The position numbers were made by a program, and so were the translations under genes. A DNA stretch of 59,496 nt. Source: Mesorhizobium hawassense. GTDB taxonomy: Bacteria; Pseudomonadota; Alphaproteobacteria; Rhizobiales; Rhizobiaceae. The stretch lies in NCBI RefSeq assembly GCF_003289945.1, contig NZ_QMBP01000029.1, forward strand, positions 1-59,496, read 5' to 3'. The notes below the pieces were generated by a model. The model was not told the origin of the DNA and did not search any database. It worked only from the letters and a program-made list of their open reading frames with translations. Position 1 is the first letter of the stretch. Every line of letters starts with the position of its first letter. Below are positions 8,616-16,073 of this stretch, piece by piece.

Positions 8616-9170
8616 TCAGGCAAGAAAGTCGAGATAGCCGCCATTCATGAGCACGCGAGCCCGTGCCACGGCACGACGGATGCGATCACGCAGATGGTCG
8701 CGAGGATCCGTCCAGTCGGCCCGGACACGCGTCTGACCAATCAGCGCTTCGGCGATGTCTCGGTACGAGGCGCCCGCAACTGAGCCGTCAAGAGCCCGCA
8801 GAACAAAGCACAGGCGACGACCGCGCGCTTCCGGCGGAAACAGCCTTTTCGGCAACCGTCCCCGTGCAACGAGACTATTGAGGCATTTGAGCGCCCAGAG
8901 GCGTTGCCGCCACTCACCGGCTGGCCAGACCGCATCGGTGCGCAGCCGAACGGAGCCAACGATACTCGGCCCCGAAACGGCGAGCTGAAGCTGCCGGCCG
9001 GCGCTGTGCAGCAGGAGATGCTGAGTACTGTCAACCAGCCTGAGCACACTCGCACGGCAGGGCACACTGGCCGGTTCGAACGCCGGCATCGCCGGCGAGG
9101 AGGACACCCGTTCGGCGACGACCGGCAATACCTGAGCGCATCGGCTCGGACACCAGAACGTGGCTGCGTC
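8616..9170 (-). CDS. fseA: FseA C-terminal part (msi171-like, DUF2285), reached by +1 frameshift
   Basis: This frame has no convincing start of its own. It continues the upstream msi172-like frame if the ribosome slips +1 at 9172. The 184 codons end in a DUF2285 domain (SVRLRTDAVWPAG, AGASYRDIAEALIG, DRIRRAVARARVLMNGGYLD). In M. loti R7A the msi172-msi171 fusion is FseA, an activator of the excisionase gene rdfS, made only by programmed frameshifting. The joined product here would be 9420-9172 plus 9170-8616, 267 residues. QseM resembles the C-terminal helix, consistent with antiactivation by mimicry. Confidence 0.75.
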   Translation of the reverse strand, partial: DAATFWCPSRCAQVLPVVAERVSSSPAMPAFEPASVPCRASVLRLVDSTQHLLLHSAGRQLQLAVSGPSIVGSVRLRTDAVWPAGEWRQRLWALKCLNSLVARGRLPKRLFPPEARGRRLCFVLRALDGSVAGASYRDIAEALIGQTRVRADWTDPRDHLRDRIRRAVARARVLMNGGYLDFLA

Positions 9171-9177
9171 ACGGTGG
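9168..9177 (-). other. Putative +1 programmed ribosomal frameshift site
   Basis: On the minus strand the upstream frame ends CCA-CCG-UGA-C. Skipping the U of UGA places the ribosome in the downstream DUF2285 frame (GAC-GCA-GCC). UGA followed by C is a weak terminator, as in the prfB frameshift. The two frames overlap by the whole distance needed. Confidence 0.65.
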
Positions 9178-9420
9178 ATCGAGGACGCGAAACAAAAGCC
9201 CCCAGCGCGACAGGTCGACGGAGGAGGCAATGACGTCGAGCGATGGCCGCTGATCGACAGACCTGGCCCGTTCCAATGCGTGGGACAGATCATGCCGGAA
9301 GACCGGATTGCGCCGCAGGAATTCCCAGGCCCAGCCGCGCCGCGTCAGCTCAAGGGTGTAGTCATAGGACCGCTCATCGCGCCAGTCCGGCCGGTAGGTT
9401 TCAGGTTCTGGCAGGCTCAT
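9169..9420 (-). CDS. fseA: FseA N-terminal part (msi172-like)
   Basis: This is an 83-residue small protein (MSLPEPETYRPDWRDERSYD start, DLSRWGLLFRVLDPP end) of the kind found fused or adjacent to DUF2285 proteins in alphaproteobacterial ICEs. Its ATG overlaps the traI stop (ATGA), so translation is coupled to the signal synthase and transcription follows the tra box. Normal termination yields only this fragment, and a +1 slip at the stop yields full FseA. The acidic aromatic N-terminus ending in RRNPVFRHD is typical of the msi172-like domain. Function is inferred from R7A. Confidence 0.78.
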   Translation of the reverse strand: MSLPEPETYRPDWRDERSYDYTLELTRRGWAWEFLRRNPVFRHDLSHALERARSVDQRPSLDVIASSVDLSRWGLLFRVLDPP

Positions 9421-10088
9421 AAGGTATCTCTGCGCGAAGCACGAAGTGAAGCCATCATGCGGCCTCGTGGATTGACGGGCGCCCACAGCGCCGGACCGGC
9501 CAGACCGCCATTGCGGCGAACGGCATTGAGGCGCTCGCTTGAGACCTCGAGGTAACCGGCCAGGGCTCGGGTGGGGCCGATCTCGCGCGGCTCGCCGAGC
9601 CGCTCGAGCGGCCAATCGGCCCGACGCAGGATGCGCTCCATGCGCAGGTCGGTGACGGTGACAATGCGGCTTAGACCTCGCCACAGGCCGAACTCGATCA
9701 TGCCTGCGAAGAGCGCGTAGGTGCCGGCAGCGATGCCCCCTGCCCCCTTGGCGGCCGACGGCGGCAGGTCGAGCGCGAAACGACTGCTTTCCCAGATTCT
9801 TGGATCCTGCGGCGCCGGCTGTCCGTCCAGTAGGGCCGGAAAGATATCGCCAAGCATGGTCGGGCCGGTCGAGGCAAGCAGGCGGACGCAGCCGTCGACG
9901 CTGCCAATTGGGCCGCGCAGCAGCAGATAGTGGGGTTTCAGCGCGTCGAAGCGATCGATCTCGCAGCCGCCGCTGGTGTCGACGTCCCAGTCCAGCCGCT
10001 CCTTGAAGACACGGTGGCGCAGATGGTGCATTTCGTGGAGCTCGTCGGCGAAGTCGCCGTACCATTCGGGAGCAATGAGTTGCAGCAT
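9417..10088 (-). CDS. traI: N-acyl-homoserine lactone synthase TraI
   Basis: This 223-residue LuxI-family enzyme makes an acyl-homoserine lactone from S-adenosylmethionine and acyl-ACP. The invariant residues fall at canonical positions: R24, F28, W34, D45 and D48, followed by the CVRLL segment and the ESSRFAL motif. A tra box lies 63 bases upstream, between traR and traI, so TraR plus signal should activate it in a positive loop. The 3' end overlaps the fseA N-terminal frame by ATGA. The adjacent TraR, FseA, QseM and QseC show the role is control of ICE excision and transfer. Confidence 0.95.
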   Translation of the reverse strand: MLQLIAPEWYGDFADELHEMHHLRHRVFKERLDWDVDTSGGCEIDRFDALKPHYLLLRGPIGSVDGCVRLLASTGPTMLGDIFPALLDGQPAPQDPRIWESSRFALDLPPSAAKGAGGIAAGTYALFAGMIEFGLWRGLSRIVTVTDLRMERILRRADWPLERLGEPREIGPTRALAGYLEVSSERLNAVRRNGGLAGPALWAPVNPRGRMMASLRASRRDTL

Positions 10089-10150
10089 GATTATCGGCCT
10101 CCTGGCAGGATTGACCCTGCCATTGGAGAGCAGGCGTCAGGCCGAAGCAG

Positions 10151-10168
10151 CCTGTACAGCGGTACAGG
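10151..10168. promoter_or_regulatory. tra box (TraR operator) upstream of traI-fseA
   Basis: CCTGTAC-AGCG-GTACAGG is a perfect 18-base inverted repeat between the traR stop (10176) and the traI start (10088). Size and symmetry match LuxR-family operators. Confidence 0.85.
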
Positions 10169-10175
10169 TGCCTGA

Positions 10176-10901
10176 TCAGCCGAGACCCGTTCTGGCGGCT
10201 GAGAATTGCGCCACGGCCTGCATGCGGGTGCGCAGCCCAAGCTTCTTTCTGGCGTTCTCCAGGTGAAAGGCGGCGGTGCGGCGCCTGATGCCAACAATCG
10301 AGGCGATGTCGGGTGCGGATTTGCCCTGCGCCGCCCATTCCAGGCATTCATCTTCGCGCGGCGTCAGCTGCACGCCGTTGACCACCCGATCGGCCGGCAG
10401 CTTGCGGCGCACGCAGATATGAAAGCAGGCCGTCATGAAGCGAAATGCCTCTTGGTAGCGCTCGGTCACCCGCAGGAGGGCCGGATTGAGCCCGTCGGCG
10501 GCAAAGCTCATGGCGGCGACGTTGCCCTGCTTGTCGAGGATCGGGACGGTCAAACCGCAGCGGATGCCGAATGCGGCCGCCTCGTCGAAGAGCTTCTGCT
10601 CGAAATGCGACAGCCCGGTTCGGCTGTGGTGCGGCCCCCATAGAAACGGGCATTGGCCGCCCTGCGCCCGCGCGATCACCGGATCGATGGCGTGATAATG
10701 GTTGCTCAGGTAATGAGCGGTCCAGCGTGGCGGATAGTTCGAAATCAGCCTTGGCTTTCCCAGCGCCCGTGGCGGCAGGCACAGATAGGCGAATTTGACG
10801 AGATCGAATGCCGCGGCAGCACGCGCCATCGCGTCGCGGAAATCCGTCTCATCGACGCTTTCCGAAAGCTGCTCCAGGAAGGTCTCGAAGACAAATTGCA
10901 T
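10176..10901 (-). CDS. traR: LuxR-family quorum-sensing activator TraR
   Basis: The 241-residue protein has an autoinducer-binding domain (about 20-165, with the WTAHYLSNHYHAIDPVI segment and LSFAADG-like core) and a C-terminal LuxR helix-turn-helix (LTPREDECLEWAAQGKSAPD, RTAAFHLENARKKLG). It would bind the TraI signal and activate from the tra box just downstream. I start at ATG 10901 (MQFVFETFLEQL), since the 28 codons upstream are arginine-rich and atypical. It is followed on the same strand by the tra box and traI, the R7A order traR-traI1-msi172-msi171. QseM should inhibit it. Confidence 0.93.
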   Translation of the reverse strand: MQFVFETFLEQLSESVDETDFRDAMARAAAAFDLVKFAYLCLPPRALGKPRLISNYPPRWTAHYLSNHYHAIDPVIARAQGGQCPFLWGPHHSRTGLSHFEQKLFDEAAAFGIRCGLTVPILDKQGNVAAMSFAADGLNPALLRVTERYQEAFRFMTACFHICVRRKLPADRVVNGVQLTPREDECLEWAAQGKSAPDIASIVGIRRRTAAFHLENARKKLGLRTRMQAVAQFSAARTGLG

Positions 10902-11605
10902 GCCTAGTCGCACCCAGACCCTTCCGCCGCGCGGCATTCGCAGTCGCGGAAGCCGGCGAGCAGCTTGCCAAGGTGACATGGCCAAGTTCGCCGGCGCGGA
11001 GCGTTACGCGATCGCCAGTCCGACACCTTCCGGTTGGCATTCCAACGATGGGAGAATAGGGATTCGAGTCTCTTCAGCATCCGATTCGAACCGACAGGCG
11101 ATAACACCGGATCTGCGGCACGCGCCATTCACCGTGCAGCCGCGACAGATTTTCAGCCGTTTCGCCAACCATCTGATTGCGCTTGCGCCACGCGACAGGC
11201 TTGCCTGGCCGCTGATCAAGCCGAGGCTTCGCCAAGCACTTGAGTATTGCCAGCCGGACCTTGACGAGCTTGCGCACCGGCACGTGATAATTTTGAGGAG
11301 CAGCGTCCACAACAAACACCAAGGAAGCTTTCGTTACATCATTGTTTGAAGATTGCGGGACTTGGGAGCAACTATTAAACAATCGGCCACAGACATGCTT
11401 GGCTGTCGGACACTTTCAACGATATTGGCTCTTTCGCTGTCACGCCGGAAAACGGCTGATGTGGCCACCCGGCCGACCGCATCGCCGAGCAGGCTCGAAT
11501 TCCCGTGCGTCCGGTGAGCGCCGTCTGCGCGCAGGCGCCGCTGACTTCAAGGGGTGAACGCCGCCATCTAACCAGTCATGCCAACGGGGAATATGGATTG
11601 CTTGA
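10902..11605. other. No confident gene between traR and the second qseC
   Basis: Overlapping frames on both strands (for example 11074-11382 minus) lack recognisable domains. The region presumably contains the traR promoter. No tra box or other palindrome was found. Confidence 0.4.
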
Positions 11606-11818
11606 TCACCGGGGCGGCTTGATCAATTCGCAAGGATCGACATTCAGAGCTTTTGCGAGCCGACCCAGGACACTTACGCTCGCGGAGACGCGGCCACGCT
11701 CGATTGAGCCCACATAGCGCATGCTGAGCTGCGCGCGAGCCGCCAATTCCTCCTGCGTCAGGTCCTGATGATGGCGCACGCGACGCATGTTGATCGCCAT
11801 CACCTCTTTGAGGTCCAT
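11606..11818 (-). CDS. QseC-type helix-turn-helix repressor (copy 2)
   Basis: This is a second 70-residue XRE-family protein (DLTQEELAARAQLSMRYVGS, ending LNVDPCELIKPPR). It is divergent from the second qseM homologue, but clearly different from copy 1 in the recognition helix: MRYVGSIERGR versus QQYISGLEKGR. The upstream region carries its own perfect palindromes, unlike copy 1. It is best read as a paralogous repressor with a distinct operator. It may regulate the adjacent qseM-like gene and itself. Confidence 0.72.
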   Translation of the reverse strand: MDLKEVMAINMRRVRHHQDLTQEELAARAQLSMRYVGSIERGRVSASVSVLGRLAKALNVDPCELIKPPR

Positions 11819-11839
11819 GGCGATATACGGACCAGAACC

Positions 11840-11868
11840 GGAACTATCGTTCTAGGAACGATCGTTCC
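11840..11868. promoter_or_regulatory. Paired palindromic operators between qseC2 and qseM2
   Basis: GGAACGATCGTTCC (11855-11868) is a perfect 14-base palindrome. A near copy, GGAACTATCGTTCT, lies at 11840-11853, 15 bases away centre to centre. Position and pairing fit a dimeric QseC-like repressor binding two adjacent sites. Confidence 0.72.
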
Positions 11869-11959
11869 TATTCGTTATAGTGTGCCGCTCAAAACACATC
11901 TGGGATCGTGGAAGACGCACCCGGAAGCCGAACTCGCACAAAGCCACTTGGACACCGAA

Positions 11960-12199
11960 ATGCAAGACGAAGTTCCCTGGTCGGATAGCCTCACGGCCTA
12001 CGACAAAGAGCATTTTATGACCTATATGCGGTTCCTGGACGCCGCCGCCGACAGTGCCAGTTATGAGGAAATGGCGCAGATGATCCTCGGCATCGATCCC
12101 GAACGCGAACCGGAACGGGCCCGCAATGCGGCCCGCAGCCATCTTGATCGGGCGAACTGGATGGTCACGACGGGGTACAGGGAATTGTTCGCCGGCTGA
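11960..12199 (+). CDS. QseM antiactivator (copy 2)
   Basis: The 79-residue product is almost identical to QseM copy 1 over its whole conserved part (WSDSLTAYDKEHF, EEMA, ILGIDPEREPERARN, RSHLDRANWMVTTGYREL) and differs mainly at the extreme N-terminus. I choose ATG 11960. A GTG or TTG further upstream is possible, because the frame is open to 11768 and no strong ribosome site decides. The near identity suggests recent duplication or gene conversion of qseM beside a divergent repressor. It likely also targets TraR and FseA. Confidence 0.75.
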   Translation: MQDEVPWSDSLTAYDKEHFMTYMRFLDAAADSASYEEMAQMILGIDPEREPERARNAARSHLDRANWMVTTGYRELFAG

Positions 12200-12537
12200 C
12201 CGGCGTTCCGTCAAAAATGAAGACGGCAGTCCGACACCGGCGGCGGTGCCAGTGGCGAGATATGGACCGGGGCGCTTCGCCTCATCCAGCGGACGGGGCG
12301 CTTGGGCCAGCATACGGTGATGCGGGCTGAGGCAAGATCCGACGGAGGCTCCGTTTCCTCAGCCAACACGCCCCTGCGGCCGACGAAAATGTCACTCAGG
12401 AACTTGGGGACGAAGGACCTCCAGCAGGAAATCCCTGCCCAATTGCGCGCCATGGGACAGCAACTTGCTTGCGGGAACTTCACAGCGCACCTGGCAATCC
12501 ATCCGCCGCAACAGCCCACAATCCATTGGCAGCCTTT
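12200..12537. other. No gene seen
   Basis: It separates the second qseM from the convergent hydroxylase gene. Minor open frames only, no hairpin with a T-tract. Confidence 0.4.
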
Positions 12538-13719
12538 TCATCGCCCAAGCATGTTCGCAATGCCGTGCCGGACGAATGGGAGATATCCACCCAAGCGAAG
12601 CCCCACATGTCTTGCAAATCGGGCCGCCCGATGCTCGTTTGAGTAGATCCCGACCAGTATATTGGTAGCGTGATACAGAGGTGCCGCCCTCAAGCGCAGG
12701 TGGCTCTCGTATCTGCGCAACATGTCGGGGTCGGCAATGTCGTGACCATTGCGAATAGCCGTCAGTATTCCGTGGGCGAGTCGCTTTTGGCCGCCGAGGC
12801 CGATGTTGAAGCCATGGGCGGTCACGGGGTGCATGCCGACAGCAGCGTCACCGACGAGTGCGGCGCTCGGAGCCCAGAAGCTATGCGCCCAGGTCGTGAC
12901 CAACGGATAGATATGGCGTTTGCTTGCAAGGGTCATTTTTCCGAGGCGCCCTCGACACCGGTCCGTCAATTCGATCAGGAATAAATCGTCGTCTAAAGCA
13001 AGAAGTCTATTGGCCTCGTTTGCGCGCAATGTGAGAAGCAATGACGACTCGCCTTCCATCAGCGGCAAGATCGCTATGGTCTGATGGTGATCGAACCATT
13101 CGATTGCGAGCTGATGGTGGGCGCGCTCGTGCCTGACCCGGCAAATGACCATCGAGCTGCCAAGCCGATTGATGTCGGCGGCGATGCCGAGCAGGTCGCG
13201 CGCTCGCGACAGACGCGAATCTGCTGCAACGAAAAGCCGAGCGGCCAACCGCGTGCCGTCGGAAAGCTTTACGACCGCCCCTTTGCGGCTGTTGGAGACA
13301 CCAACGACCGAGCGGCCGCATAGGAGCTGGACTCGGTGTTGCGAGCGAATGATCTTGAACAGGGCATCGCGGATTCGACAATTTGGGACCAGAAATCCGA
13401 GTGGTTCTGCAGATCCTCTTGGAGAATCGAAACACAGAGCGAAAGGGCTCGATCCGTTGAGCACGCGCGCGCCTTGGACCGGGGACTTGTGACCAGCGGA
13501 GATGGCGTCCCAGGCGCCGAGCTCGCGAAGGATGCTGATCGAGGCGAAGGTCAGCGCGATCTCGCGACCATCGAAAGGCGGCTTCGCCAGGCTTTCGAGG
13601 GCCTGCTGCTCAACCACCGCCACTTTGAGATCGCTCTTTGCTAGCGATGCGGCGAAGGAAAGTCCGACCGGCCCGGCTCCGGCGACGATGATGTCGAAAC
13701 TGTCGTCGCAGCTGGCCAT
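12538..13719 (-). CDS. FAD-dependent hydroxylase, UbiH/UbiM family
   Basis: The 393-residue flavoprotein has the Rossmann motif IIVAGAGPVGLSFAASLA at 9-26, an internal DGR/REIALTF segment, and the FAD motif GDAAVGMHPVTAHG near residue 296, followed by NIGLGGQ. This pattern belongs to the UbiH/UbiF/Coq6/UbiM ubiquinone-ring hydroxylases; UbiM is the likeliest subtype in this group of bacteria, but subfamily assignment needs a tree. The start ATG overlaps the stop of the preceding small gene (TGATG), so the two are coupled. An FNR-type box precedes the pair, suggesting induction at low oxygen, perhaps to keep quinone supply for microaerobic respiration. Confidence 0.82.
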   Translation of the reverse strand: MASCDDSFDIIVAGAGPVGLSFAASLAKSDLKVAVVEQQALESLAKPPFDGREIALTFASISILRELGAWDAISAGHKSPVQGARVLNGSSPFALCFDSPRGSAEPLGFLVPNCRIRDALFKIIRSQHRVQLLCGRSVVGVSNSRKGAVVKLSDGTRLAARLFVAADSRLSRARDLLGIAADINRLGSSMVICRVRHERAHHQLAIEWFDHHQTIAILPLMEGESSLLLTLRANEANRLLALDDDLFLIELTDRCRGRLGKMTLASKRHIYPLVTTWAHSFWAPSAALVGDAAVGMHPVTAHGFNIGLGGQKRLAHGILTAIRNGHDIADPDMLRRYESHLRLRAAPLYHATNILVGIYSNEHRAARFARHVGLRLGGYLPFVRHGIANMLGR

Positions 13720-13985
13720 CAGAGCGCTGCCATCGCGTCGGCTATCTGGGTGAGGTGCTGGTTGCGTTGAGCCGCAATCCGTGGACCAGTTGCCCTGGCT
13801 GCCAGCGTGCGCCGCATTGGCTCAAGCCGCTGGACACAAGAATGCGCATAAATCCGCAACGAAGGATGCAGCCAGTAACGCAGCCGATAGGACCGCGGGC
13901 CGAGCCAGGCCGATTGCCAGCCAGCAAGGAGGATTCTCACCTCGGCGGTTCGCTGAAGATAACGACCATACTGTCCGCTAGACAT
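13719..13985 (-). CDS. Small protein of unknown function coupled to the hydroxylase
   Basis: This 88-residue product is rich in Arg, Leu, Trp and Tyr (YRLRYWLHPSLRIYAHSC), with no recognised domain or signal peptide. ATG 13985 has a good AAGGGAG site five bases upstream, and the stop overlaps the hydroxylase start. A low-oxygen regulator box lies 54-67 bases upstream. The coupling suggests a role with the quinone hydroxylase, but function is unknown. Confidence 0.6.
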   Translation of the reverse strand: MSSGQYGRYLQRTAEVRILLAGWQSAWLGPRSYRLRYWLHPSLRIYAHSCVQRLEPMRRTLAARATGPRIAAQRNQHLTQIADAMAAL

Positions 13986-14038
13986 GCATTCTCCCTTGAA
14001 GGATTGGTCGACGTAACCACGCCGGTCAAAAGATAACC

Positions 14039-14052
14039 TTGATCTGGATCAG
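14039..14052. promoter_or_regulatory. FNR/FixK-type box
   Basis: TTGATCTGGATCAG matches TTGAT-N4-ATCAA with one mismatch. Its centre lies about 60 bases upstream of the small gene at 13985. With the usual -41.5 position, transcription would start near 14004, leaving a 20-base leader. The FnrN-type protein encoded at 35.3-36.0 kb is a candidate regulator. Confidence 0.65.
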
Positions 14053-15437
14053 TCAGCCGCGGCAAAGCCGACAGCGGCGTCTGGATCGGCGGCCTGGCCA
14101 TCTCCTGGGGCGTGTCCTATCGATATAGTTCTCAACGCTAAGATCGCCCTTGAACTGGCGATGCCTTCGCCGCCAATCCCTTATTGCCATGGCCGCATGT
14201 TGGCGAACGCTGACACAAGAGTCGATCATTATGATCTGGCCGTCGAAAGCCTTGGAAAATGCCGCGAGCACCCTCCAATGAAATAATAATTAGCGTAGGC
14301 TAATATCATTAAGGCGTTGGCCGAAATCACCTCGCGTCGAATCACATTTCAAATGAAACCGTTCTATGCTTGTCATCGCCTGCCTGGCCGCGATATCGCC
14401 GACCTGTGGCTCAGTTCGCTCCGTCCCACCTCGGGCAACACCCTCCTGTCCTGAGCGAATTGAGCCACACCCAGTTAGGCAAGCGGATGAAACCGAACAA
14501 TCTAGGAGGCCACCCGGTCTGGAAAGCCTCAAGGCCGATGTCGTGGCATCCGTGATCGCTTACGACTTGGCCAAGCACCTCAAGGCACGAGATCGAAACA
14601 CCTATCAGGTGCTCTGCGACGCATGGCTTAAGGACCCGTCTATCTTCAAGATCAACCGGAACCACCCAATTGCGGGACCGCGCCCGTCTATGCCGCCCGG
14701 TGCGCTATCTGCGACCGGTTGCCTAAAGATCGCTGTGAGGATCGTGACGCCGCTCTTTGCCCCGCCCCGCTTATGAGCGGACCGGGGTGTCAGCGAACTG
14801 TCGCGGCAAGATTTGTTAACCCGAGTCGAGATAGCGCCGAGGCAATGCTCCAGGGCCTGCCGATCGGCGACGAGAGTGTCAAGGCGCAGCGGCTGGGTCC
14901 CGGGGCCGTTCGCCTCTGCCACGCGTGCGGCCAGCGCCCGGGTGGCATCGAGCTCGAAGACGCCGCAATCATAGTGGTTGTCCTGCAGGGCCATGCGCAC
15001 AGGCTGCAGGCGCGAGCGCGGCCGTGCGTTCTTGCGCCCTGCTGGACACTGCCATCCGAAGCGACAACCAACGCGAGCGGTCGCTGGCCCATGGAACGAT
15101 CGTTTCCCTGTTTGACAGACGAAAGGAGCCCTGAGCCATAGACTTGGCGCCAGGCGCCGATCTGGAGGCAGTAATGCCATGGACCGCAGTTTCCAGCTCA
15201 GGCGACGGACAGGTGCAGGGGTAGGCTCATTCGGCGGTCCGCCCAACGGTGTGTCTCGGCGACTGTTGCAATGGTTAAATCTCGACGACGAATAGCCGAA
15301 GGTCGGTGGCCGACCAGATGCGAATGCCCCGGTCGGTTATCCGTATCTTCTGCAATTGGAAAACCCTCGCTCGGCGACCTCTGCGACGCTGCAGGTCTGA
15401 GACAGCCAAAACCGCTCTTCCCGCCGGCCTCAGGCTC
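14053..15437. other. Degenerate region without an intact gene
   Basis: Fragments with protein-like composition occur (a plus-strand DLAKHLKARDRNTYQVL segment near 14,560-14,620 and a minus-strand frame at 14,605-15,246) but none is a recognisable complete gene. The mixture of broken frames suggests gene decay or IS scars. Confidence 0.4.
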
Positions 15438-15620
15438 CGCTGATTGGTATGCGCGCGTCTCGACGAATGACAGACGACGCAAGCGCAGGAGATCGCACTC
15501 CGCTCGACCAGCTGCGACGTTCATCGTTCAAGAAAACAGCTCCGGTGCGTCGCGCACGCCCTGCCCCTACTTGGACATCAGGGCCGGCGATACACTCGTG
15601 GTGGCGCAGCTCGATCGCTG
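15438..15620 (+). pseudogene. Serine recombinase (resolvase) remnant
   Basis: Pieces of a Tn3-type resolvase appear in successive frames: YARVSTND at the N-terminus, TTQAQEIALRS, ENSSGASRT, then RAGDTLVVAQLDR. The order and wording match the catalytic domain of resolvase/invertase proteins. Frameshifts and loss of the DNA-binding end make it non-functional. It marks an old mobile-element insertion just upstream of the RiPP locus. Confidence 0.7.
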
Positions 15621-15864
15621 GCAAGCGTTTGGCCCTGGCAATTCGGCAAGTGGCGACAATTCCTCCCCAATCGGACCTCTAAAACTTTCGGCATGAGGCG
15701 GGTCGGCGCGATCTACGTCTTTACAACTCTGCTCGAGATCGAGACCCCAATCGGCCTCACCTCGCCCATGGTTGGGAGGGGTGCTTAACCGACATTGGAA
15801 TTGCTGCCGATCGGCTACGAGGTTGTCGAGACGCAGTGGCGCGTTGCCCGCCCGGTTACCAACA

Positions 15865-15900
15865 ACTTTGCAACAAAATCACCAAAAACTCTGCAACAAA
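15865..15900. repeat. Two direct repeats upstream of the RiPP sigma-54 promoter
   Basis: ACTTTGCAACAAA (15865-15877) and ACTCTGCAACAAA (15888-15900) differ by one base and are spaced 23 bases apart, about two helical turns. They lie 85-120 bases upstream of the -24 element, where an enhancer-binding activator would sit. They do not match the NifA consensus. Confidence 0.5.
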
Positions 15901-15982
15901 TCCGCCAAATTGTCGTTCGGAGGTTCGGCAAGTTGACGATGCGCTGCGGTCAGACAACACGCCAAATCAGAAATTCTTGAGT

Positions 15983-15997
15983 TGGTACGGGGCTTGC
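15983..15997 (+). promoter_or_regulatory. Sigma-54 promoter of the RiPP locus
   Basis: T-TGGTACG-GGGC-TTGC-T has a GG-N10-GC core with correct spacing and one departure (T for C) from the TGGCACG consensus. Transcription would start near 16009, 65 bases before the chosen precursor start. No other convincing promoter is visible. Confidence 0.6.
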
Positions 15998-16073
15998 TTG
16001 GTCATAGCAGCTTCCGATCGCTTGTGAGAGCGAGATGGAGAGTTTGCCCACATTAAGCAAAAGGCGAATAGCT

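Noticed and set aside
14605..15246. 213-codon minus-strand frame as a gene
   Set aside because: No domain, no ribosome site, competing frames on the other strand with similar length; high GC makes long chance frames common.
15889..15960. NifA site upstream of the RiPP promoter
   Set aside because: No TGT-N10-ACA was found in the 250 bases upstream; only the non-NifA direct repeats are present.
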